Both the position numbers and the translations under genes were made by a program. A stretch of 64,000 bases of DNA, taken from JAEKNW01 sp963677815 (GTDB lineage: Bacteria; Cloacimonadota; Cloacimonadia; Cloacimonadales; JAFGVF01). Of the stretch, positions 25,101 to 31,663 are shown one piece after another; the first letter of the stretch is position 1; the number at the start of each line of letters is the position of its first letter. Location: positions 1-64,000 of the forward strand of contig OY782499.1 of assembly GCA_963677815.1 (NCBI GenBank), given 5' to 3'. The notes below the pieces were generated by a model. That model was given only the letters and a program-made list of their open reading frames with translations, ran no database searches and was not told the origin of the DNA.

Positions 25101-25544
25101 CTGATCAACTTGTTTATGCAGACTTTTCTTTATTTTTGTAAAAGTATCAATTTCTTGTCTGGCAAAGCTAGTTTCTAGTTCTTCGAGTCTTTCATCAGTA
25201 AACAAACAAACTAGTTGGTATAAATAGAAGATAATACTCTTAACCTTTTCAAGAGATAACTCTTTTATTTCGTTGTGAATAACCTTATTTAGAAATATAC
25301 GAATTCCATTCAAATTTGCCTGTAAATCATTATCTATAGTATAATATTCATTAGCATAAGTAAAACGACTATATAAGTTGGGAAAAGTTTCCTTAAATTC
25401 AATTGAAATATCTTGGTAAAAGGACTCTAAGAAATTTCTTAACTTCAGTATAAGTGATGCTAACGGGCTTTCATCATCATTATTTATCTCTAGTAACCAA
25501 TCAAAATAGGATATTATCTTCTTTTTATCTAAAACTCTTATCAT
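22191..25544 (-). CDS. Dna2-like PD-(D/E)XK nuclease fused to SF1 helicase
   Basis: A 1117-residue protein with two recognisable parts. Around residues 360-400 lies a RecB/Cas4-like nuclease: G-R-L-D-G-L-L, then F-E-L-K-S-G with Glu and Lys in ExK order, then a Q-x3-Y-x-like Q-V-H-I-Y. From about residue 700 there is an SF1B helicase: Walker A G-P-P-G-T-G-K-T near 707-714, D-E-A-S near 820, L-I-G-D-Q-N-Q-L-P-A-I, Y-R-M-H, Y-Q-G-S-E-R-D, and V-A-L-S-R-S-R-E-Q. This is the Dna2 architecture, but I do not see the cysteine quartet that ligates the iron-sulfur cluster in Dna2/Cas4. Possible roles are repair or defence. The link to the downstream glycosyltransferases may be only positional. Confidence 0.88.
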   Translation of the reverse strand: MIRVLDKKKIISYFDWLLEINNDDESPLASLILKLRNFLESFYQDISIEFKETFPNLYSRFTYANEYYTIDNDLQANLNGIRIFLNKVIHNEIKELSLEKVKSIIFYLYQLVCLFTDERLEELETSFARQEIDTFTKIKKSLHKQVDQIRINVTSFELIPQDDKGYKSEIIGFEEEGDEPVKILVWDLKQNSNSNDNYLYGKKIGSLAKLLWKGCKVAFYDIKQKANDANVYFTQTTSKIVLEPDFLLDATTIAKCFQRQYAYHKIAVISLFDKVGINIPIVIGNFVNQMLDRMIASEQNDFAKIFKECVHTSILTSLSLGVNNLLAIMKEIKDNHYQNLINLCERIKGIKVTTEPTFYSSEYGLFGRLDGLLENETDDANRKSIFELKSGSLPRFGVWINHAVQVHIYDMLLSSLYGRARSGSSMIFYSKDKQGQLRNVPPAPYMEQHILMVRNCLVSEFRAFAQGEIDLVTYFNEIDFSKIPKFSLERFQYLKDCLNKLTNQEISYFNQNLAFLFREIWATKTGKYTESWEGKAANLGFSSLWKSSLLEKEDNSQILTDLKFTSLEDGLIIFTRTEDNKTLSLREGDRVILYLFTNKIESQVLKCTIAYLDKNSLHLQTKNAEINTDLFNSDDKWIIESDKTDANLYGLISSLADFMMSSKVNRDLLLGNTKPRSREDLLYNSADEYLNPIIQKALSARDYFLLQGPPGTGKTSSFLLNCIKYLENNTSEKILILAFTNRAIDEVCMKLNQADLHYLRLGSQNSSEIRSLNDLCHEEDKLQNIANKLAEYRIFCSTLASYHANKEALHSIISFDSLFVDEASQLIETELIGITRYFQRFILIGDQNQLPAISIQSQDNQLCNDDSLNKMSIHSFRQSLFERLFANAKEKEWTNAYHTLTYHYRMHYDIAQLINHNYDNKLQTRIERQKSKEFLNYYSENQNPIFTKILKKSRCIFIDIPDKSSSSISKLEALAVSKLLKSIRSVFKDNFTNDKLGVICNWRSQINLIKEMTADINNNDEISIDTVERYQGSERDVIIYSLTVNYHHQLDLLQSLTVNRRVDRKLNVALSRSREQIILLGNANVLSALPQYASLIDEIRRNYLFLPFNDAKELLLD

Positions 25545-25632
25545 TAATCTTTATTCCAAATCTTATTTATTGTAATAATTTTTAAAAAGAAAAGATAGTC
25601 AATTATTTTTTGAAATCATTCTTAAAAAATCT

Positions 25633-25700
25633 CGGGGAGAGTATTAGTCCCCTTTCAGCTCGGAAGAGCGCCTGAGAGGGGTGGTCGAGTAGACCGGGGA
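25633..25700 (-). repeat. Family C unit, reverse orientation
   Basis: Reads on the plus strand as CGGGGAGAGTATTAG, CCCCTTTCAGCTC, GGAA, GAGCGCCTGAGAGGGG, then GGTCGAGTAGACC. The stems GCTC/GAGC and GGTC/GACC are those of the arrays at 28531 and 40464, with a different loop (GGAA). Confidence 0.75.
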
Positions 25701-25956
25701 GAGTAAACGATCCCCTTTTAGCAGCGAACCTATGGACAAACTGTAGACCGGAGAGAGCCATTTTAACACGTAGTTCGGGCAGGATGCCCGAGTTCCCAGT
25801 TAGAAGGGTGGTCGAGTAGACCGGGGAGAGTAAACGACCCCCTTTTAGTAGCGAACCTATGGACAAACTGTAGACCGGAGAGAGTATTTTAACACGTAGT
25901 TCGGGCAGGATGCCCGAGTTCCCAGTTAGAGGGGTGGTCGTGTAGACCTGGGAGAG
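25680..25956 (+). repeat. Tandem repeat, period 126-127 bp, about 2.2 copies
   Basis: GGTGGTCG recurs at 25680, 25807 and 25933. Between these are shared blocks: GCGAACCTATGGACAAACTG, TAGACCGGAGAGAG, then TTCGGGCAGGATGCCCGAGT and TCCCAGTTAGA. The unit merges a family C half-unit with the CGGGC-AGGAT-GCCCG palindrome. The third copy breaks off after TTAGTTCGGGC. Confidence 0.88.
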
Positions 25957-26041
25957 TTTTTTTTAACACTTAGTTCGGGCTGTCAATAGCAGTTTAAATT
26001 GGTACAGTTTTGGCAGTTTTAAAATGGTAAAAATCTCTAAA

Positions 26042-26068
26042 AGCTCCGCTAGGAGCGCCATCTTTGTA
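26042..26068 (+). repeat. Family D REP-like element
   Basis: AGCTCCGCTAGGAGCGCCAT followed by CTTTGTA. It keeps the stem and loop of the 4632 copy with one change in the tail. Confidence 0.7.
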
Positions 26069-26099
26069 AGCAAGGTCCTTTTTTTATAAACAAATAAAT

Positions 26100-26124
26100 A
26101 GACTGGCCAAATGATGACCAGTCT
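26100..26124 (-). terminator. Probable terminator of tpx
   Basis: AGACTGG (26100-26106) pairs with CCAGTCT (26118-26124). On the minus strand an AT-rich TATTTATTT tract follows, which is a weak U-tract. Confidence 0.55.
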
Positions 26125-26144
26125 TAAGTTTATTACGAAATTAA

Positions 26145-26645
26145 TTATTTCAAACTAGCTAAAGCACTATTATAGTCTGGTTCATGAACTATTTCAGGAA
26201 CTAACTCAGTATAAGTAACTTTACCTTCTTCATCAACAATTACAACTGATCTTGCCATAAGACCAGCCATAGGACCATCTACAATTTGCACTCCATAAGT
26301 CTTAGAGAATTCGTCTCCTCTCATCTCACTAAGAGTTATTACTCTGTCCAATCCTTCCGCGCCACAGAATCTAGCTTGAGCAAATGGTAGATCTCTTGAA
26401 ATGCAGAGAACAACAGTGTTTTCTAAATTATTTAGCTCTGCATTAAACTTTCTTACAGATGCTGCACAAACACCTGTATCCAAAGATGGAAAGATATTTA
26501 AAATAACTTTCTTTCCTTTATAGTCACTTAATTTAGCTGTTGATAAATCATTCTTAACTAATACAAAATCACTTGCTACATCACCTACTTTAGGTAAATT
26601 TCCGTTTGTGTTTATTTCATTGCCTTGTAAGGTAATTTTTGCCAT
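26145..26645 (-). CDS. tpx: Thiol peroxidase (2-Cys peroxiredoxin)
   Basis: A 166-residue Tpx-family peroxiredoxin that reduces hydrogen peroxide and organic peroxides using thioredoxin. The peroxidatic Cys60 sits in F-P-S-L-D-T-G-V-C-A-A-S-V-R-K-F, and the resolving Cys94 in S-R-D-L-P-F-A-Q-A-R-F-C. The 34-residue spacing equals that of E. coli Tpx. I chose ATG 26645 (M-A-K-I-T) because AAGGAG lies just upstream; a longer frame to 26726 has no ribosome site. It is a single-gene unit, probably cytoplasmic, and part of the organism's oxidative-stress response along with the OsmC operon and fRMsr. Confidence 0.95.
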   Translation of the reverse strand: MAKITLQGNEINTNGNLPKVGDVASDFVLVKNDLSTAKLSDYKGKKVILNIFPSLDTGVCAASVRKFNAELNNLENTVVLCISRDLPFAQARFCGAEGLDRVITLSEMRGDEFSKTYGVQIVDGPMAGLMARSVVIVDEEGKVTYTELVPEIVHEPDYNSALASLK

Positions 26646-26794
26646 TATTTTAATCTCCTTAAATTTAAATCTAATTTTATAATTAATATAAAGTCTTTGA
26701 GACAAATGGCAAATTATTATTTCCATCTAAAATTCATAACTTACTTTTACATTGACATCATATACTAGAAAAATTTAATGCATTATATATCTAA

Positions 26795-28336
26795 ATGGAG
26801 ATAATTAAATTGCTTAAAATCATATATTTACTTGTTGCTTTACTTTTAATTTGTGGATGTTCTTCCTTTATACCTATGCTTGAGAATCCAAGTACATTGC
26901 TCGATAATAATAATAGTCCAGATATGAATTATTCCGCTGACAATGACTATCTCGATGAAAATTACGATGAATTAGCTACTGAAAATGCTTCTGAAAATAT
27001 ATCAAAGCTCGAACTTGATCAAACAATCTATAATTACCAAACTACTATTGATTCTCTATATCATGAGCTTGCTGATAAAGAAGCCTTAATTGATTCTCTT
27101 ATTTTTGAGATTAGTCGCTACAAAGATAATATAGTTATCACTGATCTTGGTTTTCCTAGAGAAATCACTTTTGCTGGCCAAATAATAGATTTAACCAGTG
27201 AAAGAAATTTAGAAAGATTTGAAAAAGCCTACAATAGTGAAGTAAAATCAGCAGTCAGATATATACCTAGGTCTGGCCGTTATTTTGCTCTAATGGATTC
27301 TATATTTACACAAGCAGGAGTCCCTACTGATTCGAAATATTTGGCTATTGCTGAGAGTAGATTAAGCTACAGAGCCCACTCCCCAATGGGTGCTGATGGT
27401 ATTTGGCAAATCATGCCAAGTACTGGTAAGCATTACAAAATGCTAATCAATGACTTTGTTGATGAAAGACGTGACATCTATAAATCTACTCAAGTAGCTG
27501 CCCAACTCCTCAAAGATACTTATCATTATTTTTCTCAAAAAGGGGCTGAAGACTGGCTTCTTGCCTACTGTGCCTATAATGCTGGAATGGGGAATGTTAA
27601 TAAAGTATTACAAGCTCAAGGAGGTAGTCGGTTTACTGATTTAGTATTTAGAACACAAGAAACTAATGAGTATGTTTGGAAAGCAATCGCTATTAAATAT
27701 ATCTTTGAGAATGAAGAGAAAATATTCGCTAGTAAATTTGAAAGAGAAGCTAACATTTTAGAGACTACTAAAGTTATTCAAGTGACCCTAAAGGGTCATT
27801 ATAAACTAGATGAATGGGCTAAAGCACAAGGGACTAATATTGGTTCTGTCTATGAGTTAAATCCGTGGATAAAAATTTATCGCCAGAGCAGGCAAAAATA
27901 TTCTGATATTAATGATGTTGTTTTACCAGCAGGACTTCATAACATTTTAGTTCCAATTGACGCTAATCCAGATACACTTAGAGTTGCAGAAATTGAAAAG
28001 CAATTCCTTAATAGTAATGCTGGTTACTTCACCCATCATGTTGTAAAAAAAGGTGATAATCTCTATGATATAGCCAGAAAATATAAGACCAGTGTTAGTA
28101 AAATTAAACAGCTCAATGGTATGACCTCTAATATGATTAGACCTGGACAAAAGTTAAAGCTGTATGGCAATGCTAGCTCTAGTAAGGGTGTTTACACAGT
28201 TCAAAAAGGAGATTCTATCTCAGGTATTTCTTCCAAACTGAAGGTTAGTCAGAAAGTCCTTATCTCTAATAATAATCTGAAGAAGAACAAAAATGGCTTA
28301 GTTCTTATCTATCCTGGACAGAAATTAAAGTATTAG
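26795..28336 (+). CDS. LysM lytic murein transglycosylase lipoprotein (MltD-like)
   Basis: A 513-residue envelope enzyme. A lipoprotein signal ends L-L-L-I-C-G-C (probable lipidated Cys22). It is followed by an acidic linker and a short coiled coil (about 70-110), then an SLT domain with catalytic Glu187 in A-I-A-E-S-R-L and the motif S-P-M-G-A-D-G-I-W-Q-I-M-P. Two C-terminal LysM repeats (from about 413 and 464) each end in P-G-Q-K-L-K. Such enzymes cleave the MurNAc-GlcNAc bond of peptidoglycan. GGAG lies inside the first codons, so an alternative TTG start at 26810 is possible without harming the signal peptide. Confidence 0.93.
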   Translation: MEIIKLLKIIYLLVALLLICGCSSFIPMLENPSTLLDNNNSPDMNYSADNDYLDENYDELATENASENISKLELDQTIYNYQTTIDSLYHELADKEALIDSLIFEISRYKDNIVITDLGFPREITFAGQIIDLTSERNLERFEKAYNSEVKSAVRYIPRSGRYFALMDSIFTQAGVPTDSKYLAIAESRLSYRAHSPMGADGIWQIMPSTGKHYKMLINDFVDERRDIYKSTQVAAQLLKDTYHYFSQKGAEDWLLAYCAYNAGMGNVNKVLQAQGGSRFTDLVFRTQETNEYVWKAIAIKYIFENEEKIFASKFEREANILETTKVIQVTLKGHYKLDEWAKAQGTNIGSVYELNPWIKIYRQSRQKYSDINDVVLPAGLHNILVPIDANPDTLRVAEIEKQFLNSNAGYFTHHVVKKGDNLYDIARKYKTSVSKIKQLNGMTSNMIRPGQKLKLYGNASSSKGVYTVQKGDSISGISSKLKVSQKVLISNNNLKKNKNGLVLIYPGQKLKY

Positions 28337-28341
28337 TTATT

Positions 28342-28401
28342 CCTTGATTGTTACTCTCTCTATTAATCATTGGATTTTTATGGGGAGACTAACAATCAAC
28401 C
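28342..28401. repeat. Family A long hairpin, copy 2
   Basis: TTGATTGTTA at 28344-28353 pairs with TAACAATCAA at 28390-28399. The loop contains ATCATTGGA. It lies directly after the transglycosylase stop and may also act in 3'-end formation. Confidence 0.85.
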
Positions 28402-28530
28402 TTGAGCCAAAAGAATTACTGCACTATCTGGGTATTAATATAAAATTTTCTACGCCTAATAAAAAAAGGCTCCAGCTCAAGTGAAGTGGGTAATAGAAAC
28501 AGTAATGAAGTTTACTTAGCCGAAAATACT

Positions 28531-28861
28531 CTCCCCAGTCTACTCGACCACCCCTCTCAAACGCTCTTACGAGCTGAAAGGGGATTGTTTACTCTCCCCG
28601 GTCTACTCGACCACCCCTCTCAAACGCTCTTACGAGCTGAAAGGGGATTGTTTTACTCTCCCCGGTCTACTCGACCACCCCTCTCAAACGCTCTTACGAG
28701 CTGAAAGGGGATTGTTTACTCTCCCCGGTCTACTCGACCACCCCTCTCAAACGCTCTTACGAGCTGAAAGGGGATTGTTTACTCTCCCCGGTCTACTCGA
28801 CCACCCCTCTCAAACGCTCTTACGAGCTGAAAGGGGATTGTTTACTCTCCCCACTCTACTT
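28531..28861 (+). repeat. Family C tandem array, five 63-64 bp units plus a partial sixth
   Basis: Units begin with CTCCCC at 28531, 28594, 28658, 28721, 28784 and 28847. Each unit holds GGTC-TACTC-GACC (a small hairpin), then CCCCTCTC, CGCTC-TTAC-GAGC and GAAAGGGG (a second hairpin), then ATTGTTTA. Units are nearly identical; the first has AGTC for GGTC and the last ends in a family B-like ACTCTACTTT. There are no unique spacers, so it is not a CRISPR array. Confidence 0.93.
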
Positions 28862-28990
28862 TAAAGAAAGGCCCAAAAAAAATAGTCTATTATAAAAAAA
28901 ACACTTAATAAATCATATTTTGGAAAAAAAATTGCAGGAAACATAAACTTGAGTAGTCTTAAAATAAAAATAAACAAAAGAAGGTTTATT

Positions 28991-29251
28991 ATGAATAAAG
29001 AAAAGCTAACCAACTTAGCAATTAATCAAAGTGGTTTTATTTTTGACCCAACAAGTGGTTACAGTTACAATGCAAATGAAACAGCTATTTGGATTATCAA
29101 TCAAATTATAGCTGGTTCAGACATGGAAGATTTAGTAAACAACTTAGTTGAAGAATACGAAGTTGAGAGAGATGATGCTATATCAGATATTGAATATTTT
29201 ATGAGAGTATTAGAAAATTATACCCTGGTGGATAGAAGCCATGCCTATTAA
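28991..29251 (+). CDS. PqqD-like protein (RiPP recognition element fold)
   Basis: An 86-residue protein with the PqqD pattern: a beta strand pair (S-G-F-I-F-D-P and S-Y-N-A-N-E-T-A), a hydrophobic helix I-W-I-I-N-Q-I-I, then two acidic helices ending in the E-x-x-L-x-x-Y type helix. PqqD-fold proteins bind leader peptides for modifying enzymes in RiPP pathways, though solitary PqqD-like proteins also occur elsewhere. I chose ATG 28991 (after AAGAAGG). The next gene starts 11 bases before this stop. No precursor peptide gene or radical SAM enzyme is adjacent, so the binding partner is unknown. It is the first gene of an operon running to 37677. Confidence 0.75.
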   Translation: MNKEKLTNLAINQSGFIFDPTSGYSYNANETAIWIINQIIAGSDMEDLVNNLVEEYEVERDDAISDIEYFMRVLENYTLVDRSHAY

Positions 29252-30311
29252 TCTAGACCATTCCGATTTAGTTATCGCAGTTTCAGGATTAAAAACTGGT
29301 GATAACCCTCAACCTGGTGTACCAATCATACGATCAATTAGAAAAGCTGGTTTCAAAGGAAAAATTGTTGGTCTCATCTATGATAATTTAGAATCTGGTA
29401 TCTATTATCCTGATTTAGCTCAAGAAGTCTATCAAATGCCTTATCCTTCAGAAGGAAAAGATGCTATTCTTAACAGGATTGATTATATCCTTTCTCAAAC
29501 AAAGATTGATGTACTCATCCCTACTCTTGATTCTGAAATTATTGGTTATATTAGATTAGCTAAAGAATTAGAAGCAAGAGGTGTTAAGACATACTTACCA
29601 AGTGAAGACCAATTGCTTCTTAGAGACAAATCAAAAATATTTAGAACTTTCCCAGAGAAAGGAATTGCTGTTCCTAAGACTGAATTTCTTGTTGATGCTA
29701 GTAAAGTTTTTGAGATTGAAAAAGAGATTAAATTTCCTCTCTTTGTTAAAGGGAACCTCTATGAAGCTTATCAGGCAAATACCATTAATGAAGCAATCTA
29801 TTATTTCAATTTGATAAGAGAGAAGTGGGGATTACCTGTTTTGGCTCAACAAAAAGTAGTAGGTGATGAATTTAATGTTTCCTTAGTTGGTGATGGACAA
29901 GGAAATATTTTAGGTATGATTCCTCAAAGAAAACTAATCATTACTGACAAGGGTAAAGGTTTTGGTGGAGTAGTTGTTAATAATCCTAAACTTAATGAGT
30001 TTACTCGTAATGTTATAGCTACCTTAAAATGGCAAGGGCCCTGCGAATTAGAACTGATTAAAGATAATCAAGACAATTTCTACTTAATTGAGATTAACCC
30101 ACGTTTTCCTGCTTGGATTAGATTAGCAGAAGGTGCAGGTCAAAACTTACCAGCAATGGTTGTAAAATTAGCACTTGGAGAAGATGTTCAAGCATTTACT
30201 GAATATAAAACAGGTACAATGTTCATTAGACATGCAGAAGATATTATTGCTGATATAAGTGAAATGGGGCAATTATCTACTACAGGACAATTAATAAGAG
30301 GAGAAGAATAA
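29241..30311 (+). CDS. ATP-grasp ligase (carbamoyl-phosphate-synthase-like)
   Basis: A 356-residue ATP-grasp enzyme with a pre-ATP-grasp Rossmann-like N-domain (I-A-V-S-G-L-K, then D-V-L-I-P-T-L-D). The ATP-grasp core contains the lysine strand F-P-L-F-V-K-G and the metal-binding end C-E-L-E-L-I with F-Y-L-I-E-I-N-P-R-F-P-A-W. Such enzymes join a carboxylate to an amine or thiol through an acyl phosphate. It overlaps the PqqD-like gene by 11 bases and the decarboxylase by one (TAATG), so the three proteins are made together. A peptide- or amino-acid-ligase role is likely; the substrate is unknown. Confidence 0.85.
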   Translation: MPINLDHSDLVIAVSGLKTGDNPQPGVPIIRSIRKAGFKGKIVGLIYDNLESGIYYPDLAQEVYQMPYPSEGKDAILNRIDYILSQTKIDVLIPTLDSEIIGYIRLAKELEARGVKTYLPSEDQLLLRDKSKIFRTFPEKGIAVPKTEFLVDASKVFEIEKEIKFPLFVKGNLYEAYQANTINEAIYYFNLIREKWGLPVLAQQKVVGDEFNVSLVGDGQGNILGMIPQRKLIITDKGKGFGGVVVNNPKLNEFTRNVIATLKWQGPCELELIKDNQDNFYLIEINPRFPAWIRLAEGAGQNLPAMVVKLALGEDVQAFTEYKTGTMFIRHAEDIIADISEMGQLSTTGQLIRGEE

Positions 30312-31663
30312 TGCGTAAAAAATATAACCCACCTAGAATATTAAGAAACCAATCTGGCTTATCAAATAAGATAGCCCACAATAAAAATGCAATCAATTTT
30401 CAAGATAGAATTTCTGGAATACCTGTTAAAACTCTTACAGAGAAATTTGGTTCTCCTCTTTTTGTTTATTCAGAAAGCAAAATCAGAGATGCTTATCGCG
30501 AATTAACTTCCATTCTAAAACAGTTTTATAGTAACAGTGAAGTATCTTGGTCATATAAGACAAATTATCTAGGAGCCATTTGTTCTATTTTTCATCAAGA
30601 AGGAGCTAAAGCAGAAATAGTTTCAATAATGGAATACGAAATGGCTAAGCACTTAGGGATAGAAGGTAAAGATATAATATTTAATGGGCCAGGAAAACGT
30701 AAAGAAGATTTACTTAGAGTTGTAGAAGATGGAGTTACTATCCACATTGACCATTTCCATGAACTAATTCTTATGGAAGAAGTCGCTGAAGAGCTAGGTA
30801 TTCGTCCCCAAGTGGCTATTCGTGTAAATATGGATACAGGTATTTATCCTCAATGGCAAAGATTTGGTTTTAATTACGATAATGGCGAAGCATACAGAAC
30901 GCTTCAACGCTTAATCCAAGGTGATAAACTTGAATTGATTGGACTCCATGCCCATATTGGAACCTTTATGCTTGATGCTAATCCTTACTACATCTCTGCT
31001 TCCAAGTTACTTGAATTAGCCCAAAGAGTAAAAGATAACTTTGGGATAATAGTTGAATATATAGATTTAGGTGGTGGTTTTGCTTCAAAGAATACCCTCC
31101 ATAATCAATACACTCCAGGTGAGTTTTCATCACCTTCCTTTGATCAGTATGCAACAGCTATCGGTAAAGCTTTTAATGAATCAAAGTTTGCTAAAGATGA
31201 AGAACCTCGTTTAATTCTTGAAACTGGAAGAGTTTTAGTTGATGAAGCTGGTACTCTAATTACTCAAGTTATTGGTAAAAGAGACTTACCTACTGGAGAA
31301 AGAGCAGTTGTTATAGACGCAGGAGTAAATATTCTTTTCACTACTTGGTGGTATAACTTAAAGATTTTACCAGCCCAACCTATTTCAGGTACTTCAATGC
31401 CAACTATCTTCTATGGCCCTTTATGTATGAACATAGATATAGTAAAACATTCTACTCCTTATCCTGATTTAAAGATTGGAGACCAACTAATAGTCTTCCC
31501 TGTGGGAGCTTACAATGTTACTCAGTGGATGCAATTTATTGAATACCGTCCTGGTGTATGCTTAATCTCCGAAACTGGTCAAGTTAACTTAATCAGAGAA
31601 AGAGAAGGATTAAGTGATATTAATACTAGAGAAAAAATACCAGAATACTTAAGGATTATTTAG
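30311..31663 (+). CDS. Fold-type III PLP-dependent decarboxylase (diaminopimelate/ornithine decarboxylase-like)
   Basis: A 450-residue alanine-racemase-fold enzyme. The PLP lysine is Lys83 in W-S-Y-K-T-N. Other family marks are H-A-H-I-G-T, D-L-G-G-G-F, E-T-G-R (for E-P-G-R), the catalytic-type Cys372 in G-P-L-C-M-N-I-D, and G-A-Y-N. All key residues appear present, so an active amino acid decarboxylase is expected. It is not near lysine genes, lies between an ATP-grasp ligase and a transporter-peptidase fusion, and has about 30 extra N-terminal residues. Decarboxylation of an amino acid or of a ligated peptide product is the inference. It ends in TAGTG, overlapping the next GTG start. Confidence 0.88.
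   Translation: MRKKYNPPRILRNQSGLSNKIAHNKNAINFQDRISGIPVKTLTEKFGSPLFVYSESKIRDAYRELTSILKQFYSNSEVSWSYKTNYLGAICSIFHQEGAKAEIVSIMEYEMAKHLGIEGKDIIFNGPGKRKEDLLRVVEDGVTIHIDHFHELILMEEVAEELGIRPQVAIRVNMDTGIYPQWQRFGFNYDNGEAYRTLQRLIQGDKLELIGLHAHIGTFMLDANPYYISASKLLELAQRVKDNFGIIVEYIDLGGGFASKNTLHNQYTPGEFSSPSFDQYATAIGKAFNESKFAKDEEPRLILETGRVLVDEAGTLITQVIGKRDLPTGERAVVIDAGVNILFTTWWYNLKILPAQPISGTSMPTIFYGPLCMNIDIVKHSTPYPDLKIGDQLIVFPVGAYNVTQWMQFIEYRPGVCLISETGQVNLIREREGLSDINTREKIPEYLRII

Larger units (their letters stand above)
25545..26099. other. Repeat-filled intergenic region
   Basis: No real gene is visible. The region holds a reverse family C unit, a 126-127 bp tandem repeat and one family D element. An open frame on the minus strand over 25603-25866 is formed only by these repeats. 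Confidence 0.75.
28337..28990. other. Intergenic region with family A hairpin and family C array
   Basis: No gene is visible. Besides the two repeats there is a short phrase TACTGCACTATCTGGGTATT near 28417, similar to TACTGCACCATCTGGGTTAA near 42917, and a B-like fragment CAAGTGAAGTGGGTAATAG near 28476. The 130 bp before the PqqD-like gene are AT-rich without a convincing promoter. Confidence 0.7.

Noticed and set aside
25603..25866. Minus-strand protein gene
   Set aside because: It is entirely within the family C unit and the 126-bp tandem repeat and shows the same repeat-derived peptide as 28486.
28486..28704. Coding region with a repeated D-H-P-S-Q-T-L-L-R motif
   Set aside because: The 63-bp repeat happens to be a multiple of three, so it stays open in one frame. 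The frame breaks at the extra T, and it has no ribosome site.
28531..28861. CRISPR array
   Set aside because: The repeat unit covers the whole period and there are no variable spacers; no cas gene is nearby. The same holds for 40464-40740.
30311..31663. Biosynthetic diaminopimelate decarboxylase (lysA)
   Set aside because: No lysine-pathway genes are adjacent, the gene is embedded by overlaps between an ATP-grasp ligase and a transporter-peptidase, and the N-terminus is extended.
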